Shown here: piece by piece, positions 5,841 through 14,470 of the stretch
Layout: every line of letters begins with the position of its first letter
How positions within the stretch are numbered: the stretch's first letter is position 1
Origin: SIG299 sp964544055
Lineage (GTDB): Bacteria; Bacillota; Clostridia; Lachnospirales; Lachnospiraceae
Reading direction: 5' to 3'
Assembly: GCA_964544055.1 (NCBI GenBank)
Contig: CAZJAA010000005.1
Span: forward strand, 1 to 64,000
DNA: 64,000 nt
Notes under the pieces: generated by a model
What the model was told of the DNA's origin: nothing
Databases searched by the model: none
The model's input: the letters and a program-made list of their open reading frames with translations, nothing else
Translations under genes and position numbers: made by a program

Positions 5841-8327
5841 TTATTTACGAGCTCTGAAAGCTCCGGACTTCCGAACCGTCCATAACAGAACCGCCAGCAC
5901 AATACAACCCCCTGCTGCCACAATTACAAGAGTAACCATCGAAATCCCTGTTGAGTTACCGGAAGTCTGCGATTCTTCCAAGCTGCCGGAAACCTGCGTT
6001 CCTGCCGCATCCGAGGCTTCGGTTGGGGAACCCGTTTCCATCGGAATTTCCGTCGGTGTCTGTGTTTCTGTCGGTTCCTCTGTTGGTCTTGGACGTGGTG
6101 TCGGTGTTGGTGTCGGCTCCGGCCACTCTACTTTTTCCGTTGCGGACAGTTCTGCCAGCTCCAGCGTAAAATTGATAACCAGAGCTTCCTTAAAATTCAG
6201 TGCATCCGGTTCGATTGCCGCATCTTCAGCAGTTGGACCATACATGTTGTAAAGCTCCAGACGCAGATTACCATTGTCCTCCGTATCGCTGACAACCGCC
6301 TTTGCGGCATCCAGTTCCACCTCCACGCCGTCCTGAACAACCGAAGTAATTTCTGCATGGACGGTAGACGCAATTTTATCTTTATACGCTGCAATTTCCT
6401 CTTCGCTTTTCAAGGTCGTTACATCAATTCCGGTTACCTGCTTGGCATATTCCAATAAATCAATGCAGCATACCACTGTTCCAAGCGAAGGTGTTTCCGC
6501 CCCCTGCCCTGGAAGTGTCAGGGAATAGGAACCGTTTTCCATGGTACTGACGGTCATTTTTGTCTTTTCTGTTGCCGCATCACTCATCACGGTGTAGCTC
6601 CAGTCGCTGCTTGCAAAGCAGATACGTCCGATGACGTTCTCCACTGCCGGAATTGGTCTGCCCGGAAGCAGCTCTGCTTCCTCTTCCAAAAGTATTTCCT
6701 CTTCCTCCGGCTGCTGCTCCAATTCTGCCAGCACGGCTGCCATGTCATGAGAAGCACCATTTATGACAAAAGTGGTGATAGAATTTCCCGGAATGGTCGC
6801 CCGGAGCATTCCATCCTTCACCTGCAAAGCTTCCGACTCTGCCCAGTTTTCCCCATCGGCAAGGCTTCCACTGGTACGGATAACTGTCGCTGTCGTTCCC
6901 GGGCAGTCAAACGTCGTCAGGTCAAAACTCACTTCTCGGCTTGCAGTACCTGTATTATACGTCACAATTTTAATCTGACCGTCCGCCGCATTGTAGGCAG
7001 CGGTTGTTTTTCCGTCCTCGGTGGCAATCAGCGTATCCCCCGGACGAATATATCTTGTATACTGCCCAAAGCCGTAATATTTCTTTGTTGTGACAATCGT
7101 TTCCGTATTCATATCCGCATAGCAGACACCCCAGAAGCCTTCCGTGTCGAGCGTTTTCTGGTCCAGCGCATCTGGATCAAATTCATTTTCAGTATCACAA
7201 TAGGAGCCGATTGCCTGCCACATAATCCATGCCGATGGCTTCAAATGGTTCAAATCTGCCGTAATCTGCGAAGCAAAATTTAATGCTGCTCCCATTTCCC
7301 CGGCATTTTCCCCAAGAACCACTCCATTGTCCGTTTCTGTCATCCAAAGCTTCTTTCCCAGTGCCAGTGCCGTCTTATACAGCTTTCCGCTGGATGCTGC
7401 ATTTCTGGAATAAGTGTGGGTGTTTATCTGGTCTAATTGCGCCAGCGCATCCTCCGAAAGCTTCTTCAGGGAAATATTTGTTGTTGTATCATTCGTTTCA
7501 TCGCACCCGGCAAGCAGCAGCTCCGACAGACCATGTCGCTCCATTGCCGCATCCATTACAGAAAGCATTACCGACTGCTCTGCACCCGCTTCGATGGAGC
7601 AGCCCTCCTGCTTTGCTCCGTAATGACTGACGTTCCATCCGTTGGAAGGCTCGTTCATCGGCTCCACACTCACCACGTTGACACCCTGATTTACATAATA
7701 TTCCACTACCGTTGCCATATATTCTGCAAATTTTGCCATATTATTCATGGTAAGGTTGCTCTTTATCTCATCCGTTGTTCCGGACGTACAGCCACTTCTT
7801 GTCATAAAATACGGTGCGGAATTTGAAAACATTTCCACCAGCAATTCCGGACACTGTTCCATGGATTTTAACAGGACGTTTCTCTGGTTGGCATCCTGTG
7901 TAAAATCATAGTCAAACGTTCCTGCTACCGCATCATAATCTGTCCAGTAACCCGGCATATTGGAATCCGAACGCTCAATGTGGGTGTGACTTTTATCATC
8001 CCCGCCGCCCACATTATAACGCAGAATAGTTAACCCAAGCCCGGTTTCCGCATTATATAACAGTTCTGCCGATTCTTCGGCTGCCTTCTCCGAGCCGCCA
8101 ATCCGGTTGCCATACCAGCACAGACTGGTTCCCCAGCCTTCAAATACACCGCCGTTGCTCCGGTTCATATTCATCGGGTCAATCACAATCACATCCACTG
8201 CATTTTCCGCAGTCTGCGTATTCTCTGTGGCCTGCACGATTTCAGCATTTACCGTTCCTGCCGGTGACAGGGCAACCAAACCGGCAAGCAACACTGCAAA
8301 AGCGGATTTTTTTCTACCCATTTTCAT
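5841..8327 (-). CDS. Membrane-anchored GH30-family glycoside hydrolase
   Basis: This is an 828-residue surface enzyme. It has a signal peptide (KKSAFAVLLAGLVALSPAGT), then a GH30 (beta/alpha)8 domain at about 30-460. VEPMNEPSNGW holds the acid/base glutamate and WMTETDNG the nucleophile. The stretch EMFSNSAPYFMTRSGC resembles GH30 endo-beta-1,6-galactanases, so arabinogalactan is the best substrate guess. About 200 residues of unknown beta-rich sequence follow, then a T/P/E linker and a C-terminal membrane helix (MVTLVIVAAGGCIVLAVLLW) with a basic tail. There is no LPxTG motif. I chose the ATG at 8327 because AAGGAG stands upstream; an in-frame ATG at 8372 has none. It is probably cotranscribed with the lipoprotein gene upstream. 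Confidence 0.82.
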   Translation of the reverse strand: MKMGRKKSAFAVLLAGLVALSPAGTVNAEIVQATENTQTAENAVDVIVIDPMNMNRSNGGVFEGWGTSLCWYGNRIGGSEKAAEESAELLYNAETGLGLTILRYNVGGGDDKSHTHIERSDSNMPGYWTDYDAVAGTFDYDFTQDANQRNVLLKSMEQCPELLVEMFSNSAPYFMTRSGCTSGTTDEIKSNLTMNNMAKFAEYMATVVEYYVNQGVNVVSVEPMNEPSNGWNVSHYGAKQEGCSIEAGAEQSVMLSVMDAAMERHGLSELLLAGCDETNDTTTNISLKKLSEDALAQLDQINTHTYSRNAASSGKLYKTALALGKKLWMTETDNGVVLGENAGEMGAALNFASQITADLNHLKPSAWIMWQAIGSYCDTENEFDPDALDQKTLDTEGFWGVCYADMNTETIVTTKKYYGFGQYTRYIRPGDTLIATEDGKTTAAYNAADGQIKIVTYNTGTASREVSFDLTTFDCPGTTATVIRTSGSLADGENWAESEALQVKDGMLRATIPGNSITTFVINGASHDMAAVLAELEQQPEEEEILLEEEAELLPGRPIPAVENVIGRICFASSDWSYTVMSDAATEKTKMTVSTMENGSYSLTLPGQGAETPSLGTVVCCIDLLEYAKQVTGIDVTTLKSEEEIAAYKDKIASTVHAEITSVVQDGVEVELDAAKAVVSDTEDNGNLRLELYNMYGPTAEDAAIEPDALNFKEALVINFTLELAELSATEKVEWPEPTPTPTPRPRPTEEPTETQTPTEIPMETGSPTEASDAAGTQVSGSLEESQTSGNSTGISMVTLVIVAAGGCIVLAVLLWTVRKSGAFRARK

Positions 8328-8390
8328 CTGTTTTCTCCTTGTCAAACCCCTGATTGGTTGTATTTCTTTCAACCCATGTTCTGGTAACTT

Positions 8391-9053
8391 TTATTCCTCG
8401 ATTTTTCCTGTTTGGAAAAAAGCAAGGTCCGCCGCATCCGTCACTGCCTTTGCACCTGTCAGCTCCACAACCGTTGTTGTATTTTCACTTAACCCCGGAA
8501 ATACCATCTGGAACGATTCTACCTGCAAAATCGGCTCGCCAATTGCCTTGATAGCATCAAAAACAAACTGATAGCTTCCATCTCCGCTAATCGTCAGTTT
8601 GTCCGCAGCCGAAGTATCATTCCAGAGCGAAACGGTACCGCTTGCTGTTTTAAACTGATAGCACCAGTATATCGTCTGCTCGCCGCAGTCCATATCCGTT
8701 ACCTTGAAATTTACAACAAAGCCCTCAGTATTTTCCTGAATTAAATCACTACTGTAGACCGACAATTCCGGATCAAATGCGGTGGATACCTTAATCCATG
8801 CCTTATACGGCTCACTCTTTCCCTCAACAATATCCGCCAGATATATTTTAGTCGGATTTCCCTGCTTCTTCAAAGAATAGGCTGAGGCTGCCTGCGGTGT
8901 TGGGGTTGAAGTTGGCTCCGGTGTTGCCGTCGGCTCCGGTGTTGCCGTATTGGTCGGTGTTGGTTCTGCCGGCTGCTCGGTTTTTCCACAACCGCAGAGT
9001 GCTAAAACAAGTACAAACATACATCCCAATAATAACTTTCTTTCTCTTTTCAT
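8391..9053 (-). CDS. Lipoprotein of unknown function, partner of the GH30 enzyme
   Basis: This is a 220-residue protein with a lipoprotein signal peptide; the lipobox LCGC puts the modified cysteine at about residue 22. A linker rich in T, P and E covers 25-57, and a domain of about 160 residues follows. That domain contains WCYQFKTASGTVSLWNDT and FQMVFPGL, which suggest a beta-sandwich such as a carbohydrate-binding module, but I do not recognise a family. GGAGG precedes the ATG. It lies 63 bases before the GH30 gene on the same strand. A role in holding the GH30 substrate at the cell surface is inference. Confidence 0.7.
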   Translation of the reverse strand: MKRERKLLLGCMFVLVLALCGCGKTEQPAEPTPTNTATPEPTATPEPTSTPTPQAASAYSLKKQGNPTKIYLADIVEGKSEPYKAWIKVSTAFDPELSVYSSDLIQENTEGFVVNFKVTDMDCGEQTIYWCYQFKTASGTVSLWNDTSAADKLTISGDGSYQFVFDAIKAIGEPILQVESFQMVFPGLSENTTTVVELTGAKAVTDAADLAFFQTGKIEE

Positions 9054-9067
9054 CTGATACCTCCATA

Positions 9068-9186
9068 GAACATTTTGAATATTTCGAATAGCTTTTCTAA
9101 TTACTATTCTTTTAATATTTTATCAGTGCTTGCATATTAGAACAAGGAATGGTATTATCTTTATTGAACAATTTGAACATTTTGAA
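9068..9186. promoter_or_regulatory. Direct repeats in the divergent promoter region of the GH30/AraC genes
   Basis: GAACATTTTGAA occurs at 9068-9079 and again at 9175-9186, in the same orientation. TTGAACAATTTGAACATTTTG near 9164-9184 adds a degenerate copy. Direct repeats are typical for AraC-family binding sites. One copy is next to the lipoprotein start, the other next to the start of the AraC gene, which fits regulation of both. Confidence 0.45.
9130..9158 (+). promoter_or_regulatory. Promoter of the AraC-family gene at 9198
   Basis: TTGCAT at 9130-9135, a 17-base spacer and TATTAT at 9153-9158 make a good housekeeping promoter about 40 bases before the start codon. The direct repeat at 9175-9186 lies just downstream of the expected transcription start, so binding there could block transcription. 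Confidence 0.55.
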
Positions 9187-9197
9187 AAGGAGATTTT

Positions 9198-10082
9198 ATG
9201 TGGTATTATATGTATCCGGACACTGCCGGCGTTGCCGACCTGCCCTATTTTTTGCACAGCATCGGACAGCATGAGCTTCAGCCGAAAACGTGCAAGCCTG
9301 ACGGACATGAATTTGACCAGTTTTTCTATAATACAAAAGGAACAGGGGTTCTGATTCTGGATGGAGTGAAATATGAGCTTCCTGCCGGAGACGGATTTTT
9401 TATTCCCGCACATGTACCACATGAATACTATCCAAAGGAATCCATTTGGGATGTCCGCTGGATGGTTCCGCGAGGAGACCGTCTGCCGCAGCTGTATGAA
9501 AAGTTTGGATTAACAGGTGGTGTCTACCATCTCTTTAATTTAACCGGTCTGGAAATCCAGATGAACAAAATGCGAGAAGAGCTGTTAGGTGATGAGGCTT
9601 TTGGAAATTACTATGCCTCTGCCCATGTGCAGGAATTTATCATGGAATTTATCAAACAAACTGGTTTGCTAAAAAAGAAAACCGATGTAAAAGCCACCGG
9701 TTTGGAAACAAACAGAAAAACTACTTATAAAAAACACATGGATGTCCTCGCTGATTACGTTGACCACCAGTTTATGAATCCCATCCATGAAGCCGATTTG
9801 TGTCAGCTTTTAAATCTTACGCCACAGCATCTTGGCCGCATTACACGCACCTGTACCGGAATGACACCAACGGAATACATCAATCATGTCCGTATCGACA
9901 AGGCACGCTCCTATCTTGGTTTTACCAACCTGAATGCCTGTGAAATAGCAAGACACTGTGGCTTTGAAAATATAAATTACTTTTTCCGGACGTTCAAAAA
10001 ACAGACCGGACTGACTCCCGGAGAATACCGGAAGCGTTATAAAAATAAGGATGTTTTCCCTACTTCACCGTCTCAATTTTAA
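9198..10082 (+). CDS. AraC-family transcriptional regulator beside the GH30 genes
   Basis: This is a 294-residue regulator. The N-terminal half is a cupin-type sensor (GTGVLILDGVKYELPAGDGF, then PAHVPHEYY). The C-terminal 100 residues carry the two helix-turn-helix units of the family (HEADLCQLLNLTPQHLGRIT, then ACEIARHCGFENINYFFRTF). AAGGAG precedes the ATG. It is divergent from the lipoprotein-GH30 pair and probably activates it in response to the released sugar. Its 3' end overlaps the end of the convergent pyruvate kinase gene by 23 bases. Confidence 0.88.
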   Translation: MWYYMYPDTAGVADLPYFLHSIGQHELQPKTCKPDGHEFDQFFYNTKGTGVLILDGVKYELPAGDGFFIPAHVPHEYYPKESIWDVRWMVPRGDRLPQLYEKFGLTGGVYHLFNLTGLEIQMNKMREELLGDEAFGNYYASAHVQEFIMEFIKQTGLLKKKTDVKATGLETNRKTTYKKHMDVLADYVDHQFMNPIHEADLCQLLNLTPQHLGRITRTCTGMTPTEYINHVRIDKARSYLGFTNLNACEIARHCGFENINYFFRTFKKQTGLTPGEYRKRYKNKDVFPTSPSQF

Positions 10083-11475
10083 TGGTGTTCGTGTTTCCGG
10101 TCTGTCCGTTAATCTGACCTCCGGTTAATACCACGTTATCGCCTGGCTTTAAGCCTAACGCCTTTTTTGCCTGACGCATCCCGTGATAGAACATAACCTC
10201 AACCGAGTTAAATTCTTCGGAGAGGATTGGCTGAACACCCCAGCTTAAGTTTAACTTTCTCCAGACACGCTCGGACGTTGTCATGCCAATAATTGGCATT
10301 GGGCAGCGGAAGCGGCTGACCATGCGCGCGGTACGTCCGCTTAAAGAGCTTGCCACGATGCATTTGGCATCTACGTCAATTGCCATGGAGCAGGTTCCGT
10401 GGGACACTGCATCCAGATTATTTTTAATGGAAAATACTGCATTTCGGAAACGCTGGACATAGTCAATATGCTGCTCGGTGTACTCAGCAATTTCTGCCAT
10501 GTTCTTTACCGCATCTACTGGGAATTTTCCGGCAGCCGTTTCTCCGGAAAGCATTACTGCGGAGCTGCCGTCATATACGGCATTGGCAACGTCCGAAATT
10601 TCCGCTCTGGTTGGACGCGGATTGTGAATCATGGATTCTAACATTTCTGTTGCCGTAATGACTCTGGTGCCCATCATACGGCACTTGTTGATTAAATATT
10701 TCTGGATATACGGCACCTCAATAAACGGAATTTCCACACCAAGGTCACCGCGTGCCACCATGATGCCATCGGCAATTTCACAGATTTCCTCAATATGGTC
10801 AATGCCCGAACGATTTTCGATTTTTGCGATTACATCAATATCGGCACCGCCGTTTTCGTCTAAAAAGCTTCTTAAATCCTGCATATCCTGCTTTGTGGAA
10901 ACAAAGGAGGCTGCCACAAAATCTACACCATTTTTAATGCCGAACAATAAATCCTTTTTGTCCTGCTCGCTTAAATAGTCCTGCTTTAACACATGATTTG
11001 GAAAATTCATGCTCTTGCGGTCAGACATTTCGCCGCCGTGAATTACCGTACAAACCGCATCATTTTTTACAATTTCATCTACACGAAAGGAAACCAGACC
11101 GTTGCACACTAAAATGGTGTCGCCAACGTTTAATTCTTTCATCAGGTTTTTGTAAGAAACGGCAACGCGGGTCTCATCTCCCACAATATCGTCCGTAGTA
11201 AACGTGAATTTGTCACCGTCATTTACCACAACCTTTTTCTCTTTAAAGGTTTTAATGCGGTATTCCGGCCCTTTCGTGTCTAACATCACTGCAATCGGCA
11301 AATTCATTTTTTCACGAACCTTTTTGATTAAATCAATTTTTGCCTGCTGTTCTGCGTGGTCGCCGTGGGAAAAATTGATGCGGGCAACGTTCATGCCTGC
11401 CTCAAACATCTTTGTTAAAGTTTCTTCATTGGTGCTTGCCGGACCAATGGTACAGATTATTTTTGTTTTACGCAT
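10060..11475 (-). CDS. pyk: Pyruvate kinase
   Basis: It converts phosphoenolpyruvate and ADP to pyruvate and ATP in the last step of glycolysis. The protein has 471 residues, the length of the form without a C-terminal phosphotransferase-like domain. The N-terminus RKTKIICTIGPAS, the GMNVARINFSHG block and IMVARGDLGVEIP are family signatures, and MLDTKGPEYRIKTF marks the substrate region. AAAGGGA lies before the ATG. A promoter with a good -35 and -10 stands 140 bases upstream. The gene ends inside the convergent AraC gene and I see no terminator between them. Confidence 0.97.
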   Translation of the reverse strand: MRKTKIICTIGPASTNEETLTKMFEAGMNVARINFSHGDHAEQQAKIDLIKKVREKMNLPIAVMLDTKGPEYRIKTFKEKKVVVNDGDKFTFTTDDIVGDETRVAVSYKNLMKELNVGDTILVCNGLVSFRVDEIVKNDAVCTVIHGGEMSDRKSMNFPNHVLKQDYLSEQDKKDLLFGIKNGVDFVAASFVSTKQDMQDLRSFLDENGGADIDVIAKIENRSGIDHIEEICEIADGIMVARGDLGVEIPFIEVPYIQKYLINKCRMMGTRVITATEMLESMIHNPRPTRAEISDVANAVYDGSSAVMLSGETAAGKFPVDAVKNMAEIAEYTEQHIDYVQRFRNAVFSIKNNLDAVSHGTCSMAIDVDAKCIVASSLSGRTARMVSRFRCPMPIIGMTTSERVWRKLNLSWGVQPILSEEFNSVEVMFYHGMRQAKKALGLKPGDNVVLTGGQINGQTGNTNTIKIETVK

Positions 11476-11615
11476 AAGAGTCCCTTTCTTTTATCACTGA
11501 ATAAAGATTTTGCCCGGCTTTTTGAACAACAACCGGCATCTACAGTAAATTTTATTCTGCTTTTTATAGTGTTTCCGTGAAAACAGGTAATTATTCCCAC
11601 AAAAAACCCCATCCT

Positions 11616-11644
11616 ATTGTAACAGAAGAAAGTACTTTCAGCAA
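11616..11644 (-). promoter_or_regulatory. Promoter of the pyruvate kinase gene
   Basis: Read on the minus strand, TTGCTG (11644-11639), a 17-base spacer and TACAAT (11621-11616) match the housekeeping consensus well. The spacer contains the palindrome GAAAGTACTTTC. A leader of about 130 bases would precede the start codon. Confidence 0.6.
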
Positions 11645-11766
11645 CTTAAGTTATAATTTTAACAAAGTAAACCATCCTGCCGGCTACTGCTTACTCCTGA
11701 ATCACTTTCTTTCGCAACAAATCAACAAATGACTTGTTGCTGTCTGAACAACAACTTCTTCCACGC

Positions 11767-12951
11767 TTATTCCGGATAAACCACCCGCATCATAGTGGCG
11801 AGCAGGTGCGGGTATTCAAAGTTCAGCTTCTGCCGGTTGAACAGACCGAAGCTTTCCTGACTTCCGTAAAATGCATTGTTGTCCCACCAGATGCATGGAA
11901 CACCGATTTCTCCCGCTTTGGCAAGATAATATGCTGCCCATTCGGCACGCTCTTCCTCATTTTCTTTGTTCACGGCTCCAAACTCACCGATAATCACAGG
12001 TGTTCCCTTGCTGACAAACAGTTCATCCAGCGTTTCCATTAAAGCATCAATGTCCCCGGCATCCGCTTGTGTCTCCCATGTGGAAGTTCCTTTGCTGTCC
12101 ATGGCAAAGCTGTACGGAATATACGCATGCACGGAAATAATCAGCTTGTCGTCGTTAGGCAGAACAATTTGTTCCAGATTGGTTCTTGCAGAGGATGCCG
12201 CATATCCGGTAATCATCAAATGACGCAGTTTGTTATTTCCCCCGGTAGCACGCACGGCATCCACAAAAACCTGCTCCCACTCGTTGATGATTTCGCTTGC
12301 CGCTTTATCCTGCGTCCACTCCTGAGCAGTTTCCCGCAGCCTTGGCTCGTTTAAGCCCTCAAATATCAGCCGCTCGTCATAATTTTCAAAATATACGGCA
12401 ATCTGCGTCCACAGTGCCGCAAGCTGTGCGGCGTTTGCTTCTCTGTTTTCCGCAGTAGGCAGATACCACTCTTCATGGTGTGTATTTAAGATGATATAAG
12501 CACCCTGTTCATACGCATAATCCACCACTTCTTTTACACGTTCCAGCCATATTTCATTAATTTTATACTCCGGTGCAGTGCCAAAATGTCCGTCCCAAGT
12601 CACCGGAATACGGATAACATTAAACCCGGCAGCCAGAATTTCATCAATCATTTCCTTCTTTGTTCTTGGATTTCCCCAGGAAAATTCCGACATAATTCCG
12701 GTTCCACCACGGGCATCCAGTGAATTACCCAGATTCCAACCAATTTTCATTTCTTCCACCAGCTTTGCAGAAGAAATATCCGCAATAGCAACCGGTGTTG
12801 CTATTGGCGTTACCGTATTATCCACAGCTTCGTTTTTCCAAATATCGTCCATATTATTATTTTCATCCTTGTTCTGCCGTTCGCCGCATGCACAAAATCC
12901 CAATACCGCAAAAGCCATACATGCCAAAACAACACACAGCTTTTTTTTCAT
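11767..12951 (-). CDS. GH5-family glycosidase, lipoprotein
   Basis: This is a 394-residue surface lipoprotein with a lipobox at about residues 17-22 (LGFCAC). The GH5 domain fills about 60-390. KIGWNLGNSLDARGG, NVIRIPVTWDGH, LIFEGLNEPR (acid/base glutamate) and PVIIGEFGAVN (nucleophile) are visible. These signatures are typical of endo-beta-1,4-glucanase-like members, perhaps subfamily 4; mannan, glucan or xyloglucan cannot be told apart here. The ATG at 12951 has GGAGG upstream and gives a normal signal peptide, unlike the ATG at 12978. It follows the alcohol dehydrogenase gene but is separated from it by a terminator. Confidence 0.87.
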   Translation of the reverse strand: MKKKLCVVLACMAFAVLGFCACGERQNKDENNNMDDIWKNEAVDNTVTPIATPVAIADISSAKLVEEMKIGWNLGNSLDARGGTGIMSEFSWGNPRTKKEMIDEILAAGFNVIRIPVTWDGHFGTAPEYKINEIWLERVKEVVDYAYEQGAYIILNTHHEEWYLPTAENREANAAQLAALWTQIAVYFENYDERLIFEGLNEPRLRETAQEWTQDKAASEIINEWEQVFVDAVRATGGNNKLRHLMITGYAASSARTNLEQIVLPNDDKLIISVHAYIPYSFAMDSKGTSTWETQADAGDIDALMETLDELFVSKGTPVIIGEFGAVNKENEEERAEWAAYYLAKAGEIGVPCIWWDNNAFYGSQESFGLFNRQKLNFEYPHLLATMMRVVYPE

Positions 12952-13057
12952 TTGCAGTGGTTCCTCCATTGTTATCATCTCATTTATTTTACCACATCTG
13001 ATTCCAAAAAAATACTATTCTTTGTGCCTATTCCGCAAACGTGCTTTCCTATTACAC

Positions 13058-13104
13058 AAAAAAGCTACTGCCACATTCCCTTTGTTTGCGACAGCAGCTT
13101 TTTT
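13058..13104 (-). terminator. Terminator of the alcohol dehydrogenase gene
   Basis: AAAAAAGCTACTG near 13058-13070 pairs with CAGCAGCTTTTTT near 13092-13104, with one mismatch. On either strand the hairpin is followed by T, so it may work in both directions. It lies between the dehydrogenase stop and the GH5 start. Confidence 0.75.
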
Positions 13105-13124
13105 GGTTACATTGTTATGTAATA

Positions 13125-14306
13125 TTAAAAATCAACCTCTGTTCCATAATAAATGCAGTTAAACAGTTTTTCCATGGTTGCCGGATCAATTGCTCTTGGA
13201 TTGGAGCCTGTGCAGGCATCGCCAACCGCACGCTCGGAAATTCCGGCAATCTTTTCTTTGAATTCCTCTTCAATAATGCCAAATTCCTTTAAGGTCTTTG
13301 GAATACCAAGGATAACGTTGAAATCATCAATCTTCTTGCAGAGGCTGTTTACCAATGCCTGCTCGGAAGTTCCGTCCAGCCCCATTCTGCGCGCAATTTC
13401 TGCATAACGGCTGCGAGCAGTCGGTTCTCCTGCATTGTACTTGATGACAAATGGAAGATACATTGCATTTGCACAGCCATGTGTGATGTGACCGGTAGAG
13501 AATGCAGCGCCTGTCTTATGTGCCATAGAATGAACAATGCCAAGTAATGCATTGGAGAATGCCATACCTGCCAGACACTGTGCGTCGTGCATACGGTCTC
13601 TTGCCATCTGATTGCCGTGATAGGAAGCTGGCAGATAATCAAATACCATTTCGATTGCCTGAAGAGCAAGCGGATCGGTATAAGCACAGTTTAAGGTAGA
13701 AACATACGCTTCAATAGCATGGGTTAACGCATCCATACCGGTATATGCTACCTGCTTTGCTGGAAGCTGTTCTACTAATTCACTGTCCACGATGGCAACG
13801 TCCGGTGTGATGTTAAAGTCTGCTAACGGGTACTTTACGCCGGTTTGGTAGTTTGTGATAACAGAGAATGCCGTTACTTCGGTTGCTGTACCGGAAGTCG
13901 ACGGAATTGCTGCAAACTTTGCCTTCTGTCTTAATTCAGGGAAGTTGAACGGAATGCAAAGCTCCTCAAAGGTTGTTTCCGGATATTCATAAAATGCCCA
14001 CATTGCCTTTGCTGCATCAATTGGAGAACCGCCGCCCATAGCAACAATCCAGTCCGGCTCAAACTTGCGCATAGCCTCTGCACCACGCATAACAGTTTCT
14101 ACGGATGGATCCGGCTCAACGCCTTCGAATAATTCCACTTCCATGCCGGCTTCTTTTAAATAACCAACTGCTTTATCCAAAAAGCCCTGACGTTTCATAG
14201 AGCCGCCGCCCACTACTAAAATAGCCTTTTTGCCCTTTAAATTTTTGAGTTCTGCAAGGCTGCCCTTTCCATGGTAAACGTCTCTTGGTAATGTAAATCT
14301 TGCCAT
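13125..14306 (-). CDS. Iron-containing alcohol dehydrogenase
   Basis: This is a 393-residue NAD(P)H-dependent alcohol dehydrogenase of the group III, iron-activated family; it probably reduces aldehydes and regenerates NAD+ during fermentation. The nucleotide-binding stretch GGGSPIDAAKAMW and STSGTATEVTAF are family marks. The metal ligands lie in GMDALTHAIEAYVS and VHSMAHKTGAAF and in the following GHITHG. I chose the ATG at 14306 because GGAGGG lies eight bases upstream. A perfect Rex operator stands 65 bases before the start, which ties expression to the NADH/NAD+ ratio. Confidence 0.93.
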   Translation of the reverse strand: MARFTLPRDVYHGKGSLAELKNLKGKKAILVVGGGSMKRQGFLDKAVGYLKEAGMEVELFEGVEPDPSVETVMRGAEAMRKFEPDWIVAMGGGSPIDAAKAMWAFYEYPETTFEELCIPFNFPELRQKAKFAAIPSTSGTATEVTAFSVITNYQTGVKYPLADFNITPDVAIVDSELVEQLPAKQVAYTGMDALTHAIEAYVSTLNCAYTDPLALQAIEMVFDYLPASYHGNQMARDRMHDAQCLAGMAFSNALLGIVHSMAHKTGAAFSTGHITHGCANAMYLPFVIKYNAGEPTARSRYAEIARRMGLDGTSEQALVNSLCKKIDDFNVILGIPKTLKEFGIIEEEFKEKIAGISERAVGDACTGSNPRAIDPATMEKLFNCIYYGTEVDF

Positions 14307-14370
14307 AATGTAAACCCTCCTATAGATAAAAATATCAGCCAAAACGGCTTTGTCAACAAAGCCCCATGCT

Positions 14371-14388
14371 TTGTTAACAATTTAACAA
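14371..14388. promoter_or_regulatory. Rex operator upstream of the alcohol dehydrogenase gene
   Basis: TTGTTAACAATTTAACAA matches the established Rex consensus TTGTTAA-N4-TTAACAA at every fixed base. Rex represses fermentation genes until NADH rises. The palindrome GGCTTTGTCAACAAAGCC at 14346-14363 lies between this site and the start codon and may be a second, weaker site or a leader hairpin. Confidence 0.8.
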
Positions 14389-14470
14389 TATTATATCATA
14401 AAAGTATCTGAACAGCAAGACACTTTTTATTAATTCTGGCTTTTCCATTTTCATATCCCATTATGCTTCT

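Noticed and set aside
6747..7826. Several plus-strand frames opposite the GH30 gene
   Set aside because: They are antisense to a well-supported coding region and have basic, low-complexity products and no ribosome-binding sites.
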